From positions 1 through 64,000 of the forward strand of contig CABYLY010000005.1 in the NCBI GenBank assembly GCA_902519945.1: 64,000 nt of DNA. Direction: 5' to 3'. Source of the stretch: an uncultured Pelagibacteraceae bacterium. GTDB taxonomy: Bacteria; Pseudomonadota; Alphaproteobacteria; Pelagibacterales; Pelagibacteraceae. Within the stretch, counting starts at the first letter, position 1. Every line of letters begins with the position of its first letter. The translations under genes were made by a program, and so were the position numbers. Shown piece by piece: positions 26,275 to 37,683 of this stretch. A model generated the notes under the pieces. It saw nothing but the letters and a program-made list of their open reading frames with translations. It did no database searches and was not told the origin of the DNA.

Positions 26275-27828
26275 GTGTTATATTTTTCAAAATTTAGGAT
26301 AATTTTTATTATATCTATTTCTTTGTTATTTATTTTTATAGCATCTTCAAATATTTTAAAATTTAGCAATTCATTACTTAATAAAAAGATTAATTTAGGT
26401 TTAGATTTACAGGGGGGATCTTATCTTCTTTTAGAAATTGATAATACTCCTGTTATAGAACAAAAATTACAAAATTTTACAATAAGTTTAAGAAATTATT
26501 TTAAAGATAAAGATATAAGAATAAATAATATAAAGTTAGATAATCAAAAAATTTTATTTTCAACTGATCAGAAAAATAAGCAATTTATTTTAGAAACTTT
26601 TACAGATGAAGAAAGTGAGCTAAACCCTTACTATCCAAGATTTAAGTCTCATCAACTAGAAATTTTTGAGGAAAATAATTTTTTTATTGTAAATTATTCT
26701 AGACAAGGTCTAATCGAACTTAAAACATCTTCTCAAGATCAAGCTTTAGAAATAGTAAGGCGAAGAATTGACGAAATAGGTACAAATGAACCAAATATTC
26801 TGAAGAGAGGTAATGATAGAATTTTAGTTGAACTGCCAGGATTAGATGATCCCATGAGAATAAAATCTTTACTAGGTAAAACTGCAAACCTAACTTTTAG
26901 GTTTGTTACGAATAACGCTGAGGACTCTTTTGGAGCTGAAAAATTAGAATATGAGGATGAGTCTGAGGAGGCAATGGTAAGTAAAAGAATAATTCTAAGC
27001 GGTGAAAACCTTTTAGATGCTCAACCGAGGATGGATAGTGAAACTAATGAAACTGTTGTAACTTTTACACTTGATAGGGTAGGTGCAAAAAGATTTGGTA
27101 AGGCAACATCAACTGGTATTGGAAAACAATTGGCTATAGTTTTAGATGGCAAAATTATAAGTGCCCCAGTTATAAGAGATACAATTGCAAGTGGTTCAGG
27201 ACAAATTAGTGGCGGATTTACTTTTCAATCGGCAACAGATTTAGCACTTTTACTTCGATCTGGTGCATTACCTGCACCCTTAAATATAATCGAGGAGAGA
27301 ACTGTTGGTCCAGATTTAGGACAAGACTCAATTAATGCAGGTTTGATTGCTTTAATAATTGGTTTTTTTCTTGTTATTCTTTTTATCTTTGTGAAATATA
27401 AAATATTTGGTCTGATTACTAATCTAGCATTAATTTTAAATTTACTTTTTTTGGTTGGTATTTTAACAATTTTTGAGGCAACATTAACTCTTCCTGGAAT
27501 AGCTGGTATAATTTTAACCGTTGGTATGGCAGTTGATGCAAATGTTTTAATTTTTGAGAGAATTAAAGAAGAATTAAAAAGTGAAAGAAATAATCTTATA
27601 GCATTCGATAGCGGATACACAAAATCTAGAACTGCAATTTTAGATGCAAATATAACGACTTTATTAGCCGCGATAATATTGTTTTTTATGGGATCTGGGC
27701 CGATTAAGGGATTTTCTTTAACATTAGGTATAGGGATTTTTACAACACTATTCTCAGTCTATTTTATTGCAAGATTGTTAACTGCTTTATATGTCTCAAA
27801 GAATAAAGAGAAGGGAAATTTGATTTAA
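26275..27828 (+). CDS. secD: Protein translocase subunit SecD
   Basis: RND-like proton-driven subunit that helps pull secreted proteins across the membrane. N-terminal helix, then LGLDLQGGSYLLLEID, a large periplasmic domain, and six C-terminal helices with GMAVDANVLIFERIKEEL. 517 residues. Start is GTG at 26275, since the hydrophobic first helix begins just after it and no ATG precedes the conserved LGLDLQGG. secF begins at the next base after the stop. Confidence 0.95.
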   Translation: MLYFSKFRIIFIISISLLFIFIASSNILKFSNSLLNKKINLGLDLQGGSYLLLEIDNTPVIEQKLQNFTISLRNYFKDKDIRINNIKLDNQKILFSTDQKNKQFILETFTDEESELNPYYPRFKSHQLEIFEENNFFIVNYSRQGLIELKTSSQDQALEIVRRRIDEIGTNEPNILKRGNDRILVELPGLDDPMRIKSLLGKTANLTFRFVTNNAEDSFGAEKLEYEDESEEAMVSKRIILSGENLLDAQPRMDSETNETVVTFTLDRVGAKRFGKATSTGIGKQLAIVLDGKIISAPVIRDTIASGSGQISGGFTFQSATDLALLLRSGALPAPLNIIEERTVGPDLGQDSINAGLIALIIGFFLVILFIFVKYKIFGLITNLALILNLLFLVGILTIFEATLTLPGIAGIILTVGMAVDANVLIFERIKEELKSERNNLIAFDSGYTKSRTAILDANITTLLAAIILFFMGSGPIKGFSLTLGIGIFTTLFSVYFIARLLTALYVSKNKEKGNLI

Positions 27829-28716
27829 ATGATAGCATTTAATAAATATTATAATCGTTTTAATATACTTTCAATTTCTTTGGTTACTATTTCTTTATTA
27901 TTATTGATTTTTAAAGGACTTAATTTTGGTATTGATTTTAAGGGTGGAACGTTAATTGAGTTAAGATCAAACGATCAAAAAATTACCACTTCATCATTAA
28001 GAGATAATTTAAGTCAAATGAATTTAGGAGATGTTTCAGTTAAAAATTTTGGGAATAAAACAGATTTTTTAATCAAGTTTGAAAATAACAGTAACAAAAA
28101 TGTAATAGAGGAAATCAAACTAAGTTTAGATAAATCTTTTGGAAATAATTTTAGTTTTAGAAGAGTTGAAAAAGTTGGTCCTAAAGTAAGTTCAGAGTTG
28201 TTGAAATCAGGTGTTATAGCAATATCTGTAGCCTTAACTCTCATGCTAATTTATATATGGATTAGATTTGAATGGCAGTTTAGTCTTGGTGCAATTTTAG
28301 CATTATTTCATGATGTTATAGTCACTTTAGGTTTATTTTCATTATTAGGGTTAGAAATAAATTTGTCAATTGTTGCAGCGGTTTTAACCATAGTTGGTTA
28401 TTCCATGAATGATACTGTTGTAATATATGATAGAGTAAGAGAAAATCTCAGAAAATATTCAGATATAAAAATTTTTGAATTAACCAACACATCTATAAAT
28501 GAAACTTTATCTAGAACTTTAATTACCTCAATTACAACTTTATTAGCTTTGTTATCAATATTCTTTTTTGGTGGTGAAATTTTAAAAGGTTTTTCATTAG
28601 CAATGATCTTTGGAGTAATTTTTGGAACTTATTCATCCATATATATTGCAAATCCTATTTTAGTTAGATTGAATGTTTCACAAAAAACTGTATTAAGAGA
28701 AGAAAGTAAAAACTAA
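27829..28716 (+). CDS. secF: Protein translocase subunit SecF
   Basis: Partner of SecD. GIDFKGGTLIELR near the N-terminus and TIVGYSMNDTVVIYDRVREN in the fourth helix are family signatures; NTSINETLSRTLITS follows. 295 residues. Abuts secD without a gap. Its last 4 bases overlap the convergent PuuD-like gene. Confidence 0.96.
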   Translation: MIAFNKYYNRFNILSISLVTISLLLLIFKGLNFGIDFKGGTLIELRSNDQKITTSSLRDNLSQMNLGDVSVKNFGNKTDFLIKFENNSNKNVIEEIKLSLDKSFGNNFSFRRVEKVGPKVSSELLKSGVIAISVALTLMLIYIWIRFEWQFSLGAILALFHDVIVTLGLFSLLGLEINLSIVAAVLTIVGYSMNDTVVIYDRVRENLRKYSDIKIFELTNTSINETLSRTLITSITTLLALLSIFFFGGEILKGFSLAMIFGVIFGTYSSIYIANPILVRLNVSQKTVLREESKN

Positions 28717-29315
28717 TATAAATTTTGTGCAGCGACCATTGTCAAAAGCATTGGCACTGATAATAAAGTATTAGTTCTTGAAAATATCATGGCAGTTTTT
28801 GCAGATTTGGCTTTTATATCTGGGTCACATTCAACAATTCCTAATGCCCTTTTTTGATTAGGCCAAATAACAAACCAAACATTGAAAGCCATAATTAAAC
28901 CAAGCCACATACCAAGTCCTATCGCAGTATGTTTTGGAATAGCTGAGCCTATACTTAGTGTCATTGCATCATGAAGGTATCCGTTAAGCCAAGCTAATAT
29001 AAGACCTGAAATAACTGTAAAAGCAGCTGCCCATCTGAAATAAAATAAGGCTGCTGGTGCAATCACTTTTCCTATTGCTGGCTTCTGCTCATCTGGAATT
29101 TTAGCCATATTTGGGATTTGAACGAAATTGAAATACCAAAGTAAACCAATCCACATAATACCAACCACAACATGTACAAATCTAGCTAACCAACTCCAAA
29201 AAAGTCTATCAAAACTAAAACCGTCATTTTGATAAAATAGTCCTAAAAATAAAATTATTGCTATAGCTAAAGACGTATGAATAGTTTTTGACAAAGATGA
29301 TAATAGATTACCCAT
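28713..29315 (-). CDS. PuuD N-terminal-type membrane protein (urate hydroxylase-like)
   Basis: About five to six membrane helices over 200 residues, with SWLARFVHVVVGIMWIGLLW, YFRWAAAFTVISGLIL, GLGMWLGLIMAFNVWFVIWP and PMLLTMVAAQNLY. These match the membrane domain of the urate hydroxylase PuuD family, whose full members carry an added C-terminal cytochrome c domain; that domain is absent here (no CxxCH). No purine-catabolism neighbour is seen, so uric-acid activity is doubtful; electron transfer or another role is possible. Confidence 0.72.
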   Translation of the reverse strand: MGNLLSSLSKTIHTSLAIAIILFLGLFYQNDGFSFDRLFWSWLARFVHVVVGIMWIGLLWYFNFVQIPNMAKIPDEQKPAIGKVIAPAALFYFRWAAAFTVISGLILAWLNGYLHDAMTLSIGSAIPKHTAIGLGMWLGLIMAFNVWFVIWPNQKRALGIVECDPDIKAKSAKTAMIFSRTNTLLSVPMLLTMVAAQNLY

Positions 29316-29360
29316 TAGGCGAATATACTAATTAATTTTTGATATAACAATATTTTTTTA

Positions 29361-32216
29361 TTATTTTAGAAGTGGTCTTAAAAATTTTCCTGTATAACTT
29401 TTATCAATTGCGCAAATTTCCTCTGGTTTTCCCTCTGCGATAATTTTACCGCCTTTAACACCACCCTCAGGACCCATATCGACAATATAATCAGCCGTTT
29501 TTATAACATCTAAATTATGTTCGATAACAACAACTGTATTACCTAAAGCTACAAAGGTATGAAGTATTTCAAGTAATTTTTTGATATCATGCTGATGTAA
29601 ACCAGTGGTTGGCTCATCAAGGATATACATTGTTCTACCTGTAGATCTTTTAGATAATTCTTTAGCTAATTTGATTCTTTGGGCTTCACCTCCTGATAAT
29701 GTTGTTGCTTGTTGACCTATTTTTATATAACCCAAACCAACTTTTTTTAATGTCAGTAACTTTGTTTTAATATTAGAAATGTTTTCAAAATATTCACAAC
29801 CCTCATCGACTGTCATATTTAATACGTCAGCAATACTTTTATCTTTAAATTTGATTTCTAAAGTTTCACGATTATATCTTGTACCCTTACATTCATCACA
29901 CTGAATATAAACATCTGGTAAGAAATGCATTTCGTAAGTAATAACACCATCACCCTCACATGCTTCACATCTCCCACCTTTTACATTAAATGAGAATCTA
30001 CCAGGCCTATAGCCTCTAGATTTTGACTCTGGTAAACTTGCAAACCAGTCTCTAATTGGACCAAAGGCACCAGTATATGTGGCAGGATTTGATCTGGGAG
30101 TTCTTCCAATTGGCGATTGATCGATATCAATTATCTTATCAACTAATTCAGTGCCTTTAAATCCTTTAAAAGGTTTTGGAATTTTTCTAGACTTGTTATT
30201 ATTTAAAGTTAAGTTTAAAGCGTTATAAAGAGTTTGTAGTACTAAAGTTGATTTACCACTTCCTGAAACACCCGTAACACAAGTTAAACTCCCTAATGGA
30301 ATTTTAAGGTTTACATTATCTAAATTATTTCCTGTAGCACCCGTGATTTCTAAGAACCTTCCATTTTTTGCTAGTCTTCTTTTCTTTGGAATTTCAATTT
30401 TAAATTTTTTTGAAAGATATTTACCTGTAATACTATCTTTATTCTGAGTAATTTCTTTAAAGGTTCCTTGAGCAACTACTTGACCTCCATTGTTACCTGC
30501 TTCTGGTCCAAGATCGATAATATGGTCTGCATTCTCCATAGTCTCGGTATCATGTTCAACCACTATTACTGTATTACCGAGATCTCTTAATCTTTTTAAG
30601 GCATTAATTAATTTTACATTATCTTTTTGATGAAGTCCTATAGAAGGTTCATCTAAAACATATAAAACTCCTGTCAGACCAGAACCTATTTGTGATGCTA
30701 ATCTTATTCTTTGTGCTTCACCTCCCGATAATGTACCTGATTCTCTGGAAAGCGTAAGGTAGTCTAATCCAACATTTAATAAAAAATTAAGCCTCTCATT
30801 TATTTCTTTTAAAATATGTTCAGCAATTTTTAATTGTCTTTTATCTAGATTATCCTTCAAATTTTCAAACCAATTAGCTGCATCTAAAATTGACTTTTCA
30901 GTCACTTCACTAATATGTAAGCCATCAATTTTTACACAAAGGGCTTCATCTTTTAATCTATGACCATTACAACGTTCACATTTTGTATCTGATTGATATT
31001 GAGATATTTCTTCTCTTTTCCAATCACTGTCGGTTTCAAGATATCTTCTTTCTAAGTTATTAATTACGCCCTCAAATGTTTTTTTATGCGAATATTTTTC
31101 ATATCCATCATCATAGGTAAATTTTATTTCTTCATCATCAGAGCCGTAAAGTATGATATCTTTTATTTTTTTTGGTAATTTTGACCACTTTTCATCAAGA
31201 GAAAAACTGTAATGTTTAGCCAATGACGCCAAAGTTTGCGCATAATACAATGTTGTTGTTTTCGCCCATGGTTCTATTGCACCATCACTTATACTTTTTT
31301 TTTCATTTGGTATAACTAAATTTGGATCAACATTAAGTTTCACACCTATACCTTCACACTCCTCACAAGCTCCAAAAGGACTATTGAAAGAAAATAATCT
31401 TGGTTCTATTTCTTCAATTGTAAATCCACTTTCAGGACATGCAAATTTAGTTGAAAAAATTAATTTCTCTAATTTTCTAAATTTTTTTGGCAATGTTTCA
31501 TCTTCGTATTCAACAAACAAAAGACCATTTGATAAATTTATCGAAGTTTCGATACTTTCTGCTAATCTATTACCCAAAGATGAATTAAGCACTATTCTGT
31601 CAACTAATATCGAAATATCATGTTTTAACTTTTTATTTAATTCAGGTATTTTTTCTATATCATACAATATATTATCAATCTTAATCTTTCTAAAACCTCT
31701 TTTTTTGTATCCTAAAATTTCTTTTTTATATTCACCCTTACGTCCTCTTACGACTGGAGAATAAAGGTATATAGTAGCTTTTTTTGGCAGTTCTTTAATT
31801 CTATCTACAATTTGACTGATTGTTTGTGACTTAATTGGCTTACCTGTAAATGGTGAATATGGTGTACCTGCTCTTGCGTACAACACTCTCATGTAGTCGT
31901 AAATTTCAGTGACGGTCGCAACTGTTGATCTTGGATTTTTTGATGTATTTTTTTGCTCAATTGATATAGCAGGACTTAATCCTTCTATAAGATCAACATT
32001 TGGTTTTTTCATTTTATCCAAAAATTGTCTCGCATATGCTGAGAGACTTTCTACATATCTTCGTTGACCTTCAGCGTAAACTGTATCAAAAGCCAATGAC
32101 GACTTTCCTGATCCAGACAAACCAGTTATCACAACAAATTTATCCTTTGGAATTTCCAAAGAAATATTCTTAAGATTATGTTCTTTAGCCCCCTTAATAA
32201 GTATCTTTTTAATCAT
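29361..32216 (-). CDS. uvrA: Excinuclease ABC subunit A
   Basis: Damage-recognition ATPase of nucleotide excision repair. Two ABC modules: Walker [13 protein letters not shown] and [11 protein letters not shown], signatures [16 protein letters not shown] and [14 protein letters not shown]. Zinc modules: CERCNGHRL, and CEACEGDG with CDECKGTRY are intact; the first reads CPESGFT...CEECEG, so its second Cys is Ser, a change I also recall in other alphaproteobacteria. 951 residues. Divergent from ssb over 91 bases; I saw no GTTC-N7-GTTC alphaproteobacterial LexA box in that gap. Confidence 0.97.
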   Translation of the reverse strand: MIKKILIKGAKEHNLKNISLEIPKDKFVVITGLSGSGKSSLAFDTVYAEGQRRYVESLSAYARQFLDKMKKPNVDLIEGLSPAISIEQKNTSKNPRSTVATVTEIYDYMRVLYARAGTPYSPFTGKPIKSQTISQIVDRIKELPKKATIYLYSPVVRGRKGEYKKEILGYKKRGFRKIKIDNILYDIEKIPELNKKLKHDISILVDRIVLNSSLGNRLAESIETSINLSNGLLFVEYEDETLPKKFRKLEKLIFSTKFACPESGFTIEEIEPRLFSFNSPFGACEECEGIGVKLNVDPNLVIPNEKKSISDGAIEPWAKTTTLYYAQTLASLAKHYSFSLDEKWSKLPKKIKDIILYGSDDEEIKFTYDDGYEKYSHKKTFEGVINNLERRYLETDSDWKREEISQYQSDTKCERCNGHRLKDEALCVKIDGLHISEVTEKSILDAANWFENLKDNLDKRQLKIAEHILKEINERLNFLLNVGLDYLTLSRESGTLSGGEAQRIRLASQIGSGLTGVLYVLDEPSIGLHQKDNVKLINALKRLRDLGNTVIVVEHDTETMENADHIIDLGPEAGNNGGQVVAQGTFKEITQNKDSITGKYLSKKFKIEIPKKRRLAKNGRFLEITGATGNNLDNVNLKIPLGSLTCVTGVSGSGKSTLVLQTLYNALNLTLNNNKSRKIPKPFKGFKGTELVDKIIDIDQSPIGRTPRSNPATYTGAFGPIRDWFASLPESKSRGYRPGRFSFNVKGGRCEACEGDGVITYEMHFLPDVYIQCDECKGTRYNRETLEIKFKDKSIADVLNMTVDEGCEYFENISNIKTKLLTLKKVGLGYIKIGQQATTLSGGEAQRIKLAKELSKRSTGRTMYILDEPTTGLHQHDIKKLLEILHTFVALGNTVVVIEHNLDVIKTADYIVDMGPEGGVKGGKIIAEGKPEEICAIDKSYTGKFLRPLLK

Positions 32217-32307
32217 ATTTTTTGTTGCTTTGACTTAATAATATTAATATTCAGAGTAAAATTGTGATATAAAACTAATTAACAAATTAAACAATTAATA
32301 AAATATT

Positions 32308-32766
32308 ATGGCTGGAAGTTTGAATAAAGTACTTTTAATAGGTCGTTTGGGCGCAGATCCTGAAATAAAACAAATGGTTAATGGTAAAAGTGTTGCAAGA
32401 CTTAGCCTTGCAACTAGTCAATCATGGAAAGATAAAAATACAGGTGAGAAAAAAGAAAAAACTGAATGGCACCGTGTAGTTGTATTTAATGAGGGGTTGG
32501 TAAATGTTGTTCAACAATATTTAAAAAAAGGAGCTCAAATTTATGTTGAGGGACAATTAACAACACGAAAATGGAAAGATGAACAATCTGGTCAAGATAA
32601 GTATTCAACTGAAATTGTTATTCAAGGATACAATTCTTCACTTACAATGTTAGGTGGAGGTAATTCAGGTGGAGGAATTTCAAATGATAATTCCCAATCT
32701 TCTATGAGTAATAATGAAGAAGTTTCTCAAATATCCAACGACATGGATGATGAAATTCCTTTTTAA
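32308..32766 (+). CDS. ssb: Single-stranded DNA-binding protein
   Basis: OB-fold protein coating single-stranded DNA in replication and repair. N-terminal [30 protein letters not shown] and [14 protein letters not shown] form the OB fold (residues 1-110); a Gly/Asn/Ser-rich linker leads to the acidic tip DMDDEIPF, which docks partner proteins. 152 residues. Followed after 5 bases by gyrA. Confidence 0.97.
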   Translation: MAGSLNKVLLIGRLGADPEIKQMVNGKSVARLSLATSQSWKDKNTGEKKEKTEWHRVVVFNEGLVNVVQQYLKKGAQIYVEGQLTTRKWKDEQSGQDKYSTEIVIQGYNSSLTMLGGGNSGGGISNDNSQSSMSNNEEVSQISNDMDDEIPF

Positions 32767-32771
32767 TTTCT

Positions 32772-35348
32772 ATGCAAAAAACCGAAACTCCAAAAGATAA
32801 AAATATAAAATTGATATCAATGCATGATGAGATGAGCTCATCTTATCTTTCATATGCAATGAGTGTTATTGTAAGTAGGGCTCTTCCAGACGTAAGAGAT
32901 GGTTTAAAACCAGTCCATAGAAGAATCTTATATGCTATGTATAAAGGAGGATATGATTGGTCAAAACAATTTAGAAAATCAGCTAGAATTGTTGGAGATG
33001 TAATAGGTAAATATCATCCACATGGCGATCAATCTGTTTACGATGCCCTAGTAAGAATGGTGCAGGATTTTTCAATGAGTTTACCACTTGTAGATGGACA
33101 AGGAAATTTTGGCTCTATAGATGGTGATCCAGCTGCTGCTATGAGATACACTGAAACCAGGCTTTCAAAAGTATCTCAATTTTTAATTGATGATATTGAA
33201 AAAAATACGATCAATTTTAAAAGTAATTATGATGAAACTGAAAAGGAACCATCAGTTTTACCAGCACAATTTCCAAATTTATTAGTTAATGGAGCAGGGG
33301 GAATAGCGGTTGGTATGGCAACAAGTATTCCGCCGCATAACTTAGGTGAAGTAATAGACGGAACTTTAGCTTTGATAGAAAATAAAGAGATTAAAGTAAA
33401 AGATTTAATGAAACATATTCCAGGACCTGATTTTCCTACTGGTGGTGTTATTATTGGAAAAGATATTATTAAACAAGGTTATAACAAAGGAAGAGGATCA
33501 TTTAAGATAAGGGGAGAAATTTCAATAGAAAGTTTAAAAAACGGAAGAGAAAGACTTGTAATTACATCGATACCCTATCAAGTAAATAAATCAGTATTGA
33601 ATGAAAGAATTGCTCAATTGGTTAGAGAAAAAAAAATTGAGGGTATTAAAGATATAAGAGATGAGTCTAATAGAGAGGGTATAAGAGTTTCTATAGACTT
33701 AAGAAATGGTGTAGAACCAGAAACTGTAAAAAGACAATTATATAAAAATACTCAAATAGAAAGTTCATTCGGCTTTAATACTTTAGCAATTGTTAATGGA
33801 AAACCTGAAACTTGTAACTTAAAAGATTTTTTATCAAATTTTTTAAGTTTTAGAGAAGATGTAGTAATCAAAAAAACCAAATTTGATTTACAAAAAGCAG
33901 AAGAGAGAGCTCACGTATTAATTGGATTGTCTGTATCAGTAGAAAATTTGGATAAAATTATTAAACTTATCAGAAGTTCTAAAAATCCGGAGGATGCAAA
34001 AAAACAAATTTTAAAGACTAAATGGAAAATAAATAAATCACAAAAAATGATATCTTTAACTGAGAATAAAAAAATAAAAGGTTTGTATTCTTTATCAGAA
34101 ACTCAAGTAAATGCAATTTTAGAATTAAGATTGCAAAAACTAACAGCTTTAGGAATTAATGAAATCGAAATTGAAATTAAAAAATTAGCAGAACAAATTT
34201 CTAGATTTAAAAAAATTATTTCTTCAAAAAAAGAATTATTAAAAGTAATAAGTGAGGAACTTAAAAATATTAAAGATAAATATTCATCGCCTAGAAGAAC
34301 CAAAATTATTGATGCTGTTTTGAACTATGATATTGAAGAAACTATTCAAAAAGAATCTGTCTTAATCACTGTAACTTTGCAAGGATATATTAAACGAGGC
34401 TCTTTAAACAAAGTAAAAACTCAAAAAAGAGGAGGAAAGGGTAAGACTGGTATTACAACACGAAATGAGGACTCAGTAGTTCAAACCTTATCAGTTAACA
34501 CACACACATCAGTTTTATTTTTTTCCACAGAGGGATTAGTCTATAGAGTTAAAGCATGGAAAATACCCGAGGGCTCTGCTGCATCTAAAGGTAAGTCCTT
34601 ATTCAATATTCTACCATTAAAAAATCACCAATCTATAAGCTCAATTATGCCTTACCCTGAAAATGAGTCTGAGTTAAAAAACTATCAAATCGTGTTTGCA
34701 ACTTCTCAAGGTAAAATAAGAAAAAACAGTTTGGACGATTTTTCTTCAATAAATTCATCAGGTAAAATTGCCATGAAACTCGATACTAATGATAAAATAG
34801 TGGGAGTTAAAATTTGTAAGGAAGATCAAGATATAATTTTAAGTACTAAATTTGGAAAATGTATAAGATTTGAGTCAAAAAAACTTAGAATTTTTAAAGG
34901 TAGATCATCTAAAGGCATTAAAGGAATTATGTTGGCTCCAAATGATGAAATAGTTTCTTTATCAATAATTGATAATGACAAAAAAACTAAAAATGGAAAA
35001 TCTAAAGATGAAAAATCAGAAATTAAAGCTAAAGAAAAATTTATTTTATCTATTACCGAAAATGGTTATGGAAAAAAAACACTACATACTGATTATCGTG
35101 TTACCAATAGAGGCGGAAAAGGCATAATAGGAATAGTTAATTCACCAAGAAATGGTAATATTTCATCCTCCTTTCCAGTATTTGAAGGTGATGAAATTTT
35201 GATATCTACCAATAAAGGAAGAGTGATAAGGGTAGCGGTAAAAGAAATTAGAACTGCAGGTAGAAACACACAAGGAGTTAGAATTTTTAAATTATCAGGA
35301 GACGAAAAAGTTGTTTCAGCATCTAAAATAGATGATAACTTGGTGTGA
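32772..35348 (+). CDS. gyrA: DNA gyrase subunit A
   Basis: Breakage-reunion subunit of gyrase, supercoiling DNA with Gyr[19 protein letters not shown]-type start, the quinolone-region segment [18 protein letters not shown], the active-site Tyr in [11 protein letters not shown], and the GyrA box [11 protein letters not shown] in the beta-pinwheel C-domain, which marks it as GyrA rather than ParC. The resistance-linked position after GDQ is Ser/Val as in HGDQSVYD. 858 residues. Stop overlaps the coaD ATG. Confidence 0.96.
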   Translation: MQKTETPKDKNIKLISMHDEMSSSYLSYAMSVIVSRALPDVRDGLKPVHRRILYAMYKGGYDWSKQFRKSARIVGDVIGKYHPHGDQSVYDALVRMVQDFSMSLPLVDGQGNFGSIDGDPAAAMRYTETRLSKVSQFLIDDIEKNTINFKSNYDETEKEPSVLPAQFPNLLVNGAGGIAVGMATSIPPHNLGEVIDGTLALIENKEIKVKDLMKHIPGPDFPTGGVIIGKDIIKQGYNKGRGSFKIRGEISIESLKNGRERLVITSIPYQVNKSVLNERIAQLVREKKIEGIKDIRDESNREGIRVSIDLRNGVEPETVKRQLYKNTQIESSFGFNTLAIVNGKPETCNLKDFLSNFLSFREDVVIKKTKFDLQKAEERAHVLIGLSVSVENLDKIIKLIRSSKNPEDAKKQILKTKWKINKSQKMISLTENKKIKGLYSLSETQVNAILELRLQKLTALGINEIEIEIKKLAEQISRFKKIISSKKELLKVISEELKNIKDKYSSPRRTKIIDAVLNYDIEETIQKESVLITVTLQGYIKRGSLNKVKTQKRGGKGKTGITTRNEDSVVQTLSVNTHTSVLFFSTEGLVYRVKAWKIPEGSAASKGKSLFNILPLKNHQSISSIMPYPENESELKNYQIVFATSQGKIRKNSLDDFSSINSSGKIAMKLDTNDKIVGVKICKEDQDIILSTKFGKCIRFESKKLRIFKGRSSKGIKGIMLAPNDEIVSLSIIDNDKKTKNGKSKDEKSEIKAKEKFILSITENGYGKKTLHTDYRVTNRGGKGIIGIVNSPRNGNISSSFPVFEGDEILISTNKGRVIRVAVKEIRTAGRNTQGVRIFKLSGDEKVVSASKIDDNLV

Positions 35349-35845
35349 TGAACAATAAAGTTGCAATCTATCCTGGTACATTTGATCCAATAACATTTGG
35401 CCATATTGACGTTATAAAAAAGGGTTTAAAACTATTTGATAAAATAGTTGTTGCTGTCTCAGACGTTGAAAATAAAAGTTATCTTTTCTCATCAAACGAA
35501 AGAATAGATATTGTTAAGAAAGCTTTATTTGGTGATTTAAGATTGAATAAAAAAAAAATTATTGTTATTTCGTTCACATCTTTGACTACTGATTTGTGTA
35601 AAAAATATAAATCATCTATTATTTTAAGAGGATTAAGAGCAGTTTCTGACTTTGAATATGAATTTCAATTAGCAGGTATGAATAGAAAATTAAACAATAA
35701 CATAGAAACATTATTTTTAATGTCTGATGTAGAAAATCAAATTATATCTTCAAAATTTGTTAAAGAAATTGTTAAATTAAATGGAGATATAAAAAAATTT
35801 ACTACAAAAAATACAATTAGATCTTTAAAAAAGAAATATGAATAA
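35348..35845 (+). CDS. coaD: Phosphopantetheine adenylyltransferase
   Basis: Adenylates 4'-phosphopantetheine in CoA synthesis. YPGTFDPITFGHIDVI holds the nucleotide-binding TxxH motif; LRGLRAVSDFEYEFQLAGMNR and SDVENQIISSKFVKEI complete the family pattern. I use the ATG at 35348, which overlaps the gyrA TGA (TGATG); a GTG one codon earlier also exists. 165 residues. Confidence 0.96.
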   Translation: MNNKVAIYPGTFDPITFGHIDVIKKGLKLFDKIVVAVSDVENKSYLFSSNERIDIVKKALFGDLRLNKKKIIVISFTSLTTDLCKKYKSSIILRGLRAVSDFEYEFQLAGMNRKLNNNIETLFLMSDVENQIISSKFVKEIVKLNGDIKKFTTKNTIRSLKKKYE

Positions 35846-36398
35846 AGTATTTATCAACATAATAATATTATTTTTTTTAATAACCAATCAATCATTATCA
35901 GAGGAGAACATTATGATTTTAAAATTAAAAGATGGAGATGTAAAAATAGAATTATTCGAGGATGTGGCACCTAACCATGTTAAAAGAATAAAAGATTTAG
36001 CCAATTCAGGAAAATATGACAATGTAGTTTTTCACAGGGTTATTGATGGATTTATGGCGCAAACAGGAGATGTAAAGTTTGGTAAATCTGATTCAAGTGA
36101 ATTTAATTTAAGAATGGCTGGTATGGGTGGTTCAGAACTTCCTGATTTAAAACAAGAATTTAATAGCCTTCCACACGATAGAGGCACATTATCAATGGCA
36201 AGATCCTCTGATCCAAATAGTGCTAATAGTCAATTTTTTATATGTTTTAAACCAGCTCCCTTTTTAGATAGACAGTATACTGTATTTGGAAAAGTTATAG
36301 AAGGAATGGAATTTGTTGATAAGATTAAGAGAGGCGATGAAAATAATAATGGTTCAGTTTCTGATCCTGATAAAATTATAAGTTTTAAATCTCTCTAA
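35838..36398 (+). CDS. Periplasmic cyclophilin-type peptidyl-prolyl isomerase
   Basis: Cyclophilin with an N-terminal signal (residues about 1-21, IIILFFLITNQSLS), so probably exported to assist protein folding outside the cytoplasm. Core motifs: VVFHRVIDGFMAQTGD, GTLSMARSSDPNSANSQFFI and FLDRQYTVFGKVIEGM. 186 residues. Overlaps coaD by 8 bases and lies 7 bases before tgt. Confidence 0.93.
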   Translation: MNKVFINIIILFFLITNQSLSEENIMILKLKDGDVKIELFEDVAPNHVKRIKDLANSGKYDNVVFHRVIDGFMAQTGDVKFGKSDSSEFNLRMAGMGGSELPDLKQEFNSLPHDRGTLSMARSSDPNSANSQFFICFKPAPFLDRQYTVFGKVIEGMEFVDKIKRGDENNNGSVSDPDKIISFKSL

Positions 36399-36405
36399 TT
36401 TTGAA

Positions 36406-37521
36406 ATGGCATTAAAAAAATTTGCCTTTAAAGTTTTAAAAAAAGATAATTTTTCAAGAACCGGAATAATCGAGACACATAGGGGGAATATACATACTCC
36501 TGCGTTCATGCCAGTTGGAACTCAAGCTACTGTTAAAGCTTGCACAATAAATGATATAAAAAAAACTGGTTCAGAAATAATTTTAGGAAACACCTATCAT
36601 TTAATGATCCGTCCTGGAGCAGATAGAATAAAAAGTATTGGTGGTTTACATGAATTTATGAATTGTAGTTTACCAATTTTAACTGATTCAGGAGGTTTTC
36701 AAGTTATGTCTTTATCAAAATTAAATAAAATTGATCGAGAAAAAGGTGCAATTTTCAATTCTCATGTTGATGGAAAAAAATTTTGTTTAAGTCCTGAAGA
36801 AAGTATCAAAATTCAATTAGCTTTAAATTCAGATATTGTAATGATTATGGATGAGTGTCCAAAAAACACTAAAGACTACAACTTAATTAAAGAGTCTATG
36901 GAATTGTCATTAGACTGGGCAAAAAGATCAAAAAAATCTTTTGGAAAAAACCCACACAAAGGACTTTTTGGTATAATTCAAGGAGGTTTATTCACAGATC
37001 TTAGAATTCATTCTTTAAAAGAATTATTGAAAATAAGTTTTGATGGATATGCTATTGGTGGCTTAGCTGTTGGAGAGACACAAAGGGAGATGTTTGACGT
37101 ATTAGATGGTATCAAAAATGAATTACCACCAGATAAGCCACATTATCTTATGGGAGTAGGAACTCCAGCTGATATCTTGGGGGCTGTGAAAAGAGGTGTA
37201 GATATGTTTGACTGTGTTTTACCTAGTAGATCAGGGAGAACTGGTCTTGCTTTCACCTGGAATGGAAGAGTAAATATTAAAAATAACAAATATCAAAATG
37301 ACAACTCTCCTCTCGATAGTAATTGTAAAAATTTCGATTTAAACAAATATTCGAAAAATTATCTTAATCACTTATTTAATACTAATGAAATTTTGGGCTC
37401 AATGCTATTAACACTTCACAATATAAATTTTTACCAAGAATTGATGTCAGCAATAAGAGATAATATAAATAAAGGCACATTTGAGGAATTTCACGATAAA
37501 TACATAGATAAGTTGCAATAA
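36406..37521 (+). CDS. tgt: tRNA-guanine transglycosylase with degraded zinc site
   Basis: Exchanges guanine 34 for preQ1 in tRNAs with GUN anticodons (queuosine pathway). The active site is intact: nucleophile and recognition Asp in LTDSGGFQVMSL and DMFDCVLPSRSGRTG, with GGLAVGETQ. The zinc site is not: the expected CxCxxC reads C307-K-N309-F-D-L312 within PLDSNCKNFDLNKYS, so only Cys307 and His338 of four ligands remain. Zinc in Zymomonas Tgt is structural, so the fold must be held another way. 371 residues. Confidence 0.93.
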   Translation: MALKKFAFKVLKKDNFSRTGIIETHRGNIHTPAFMPVGTQATVKACTINDIKKTGSEIILGNTYHLMIRPGADRIKSIGGLHEFMNCSLPILTDSGGFQVMSLSKLNKIDREKGAIFNSHVDGKKFCLSPEESIKIQLALNSDIVMIMDECPKNTKDYNLIKESMELSLDWAKRSKKSFGKNPHKGLFGIIQGGLFTDLRIHSLKELLKISFDGYAIGGLAVGETQREMFDVLDGIKNELPPDKPHYLMGVGTPADILGAVKRGVDMFDCVLPSRSGRTGLAFTWNGRVNIKNNKYQNDNSPLDSNCKNFDLNKYSKNYLNHLFNTNEILGSMLLTLHNINFYQELMSAIRDNINKGTFEEFHDKYIDKLQ

Positions 37522-37599
37522 AAACAATTTGTCTCACAAAATCTTATTTGAAATATTAAAATAATTCTGTATACACAACCTCATTCATTTGATGAATTA

Positions 37600-37675
<76 letters not shown>

Positions 37676-37683
37676 TTTCTTTA

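Noticed and set aside
32217-32307. LexA box in the uvrA/ssb spacer
   Set aside because: No GTTC-N7-GTTC or close variant could be found by eye.
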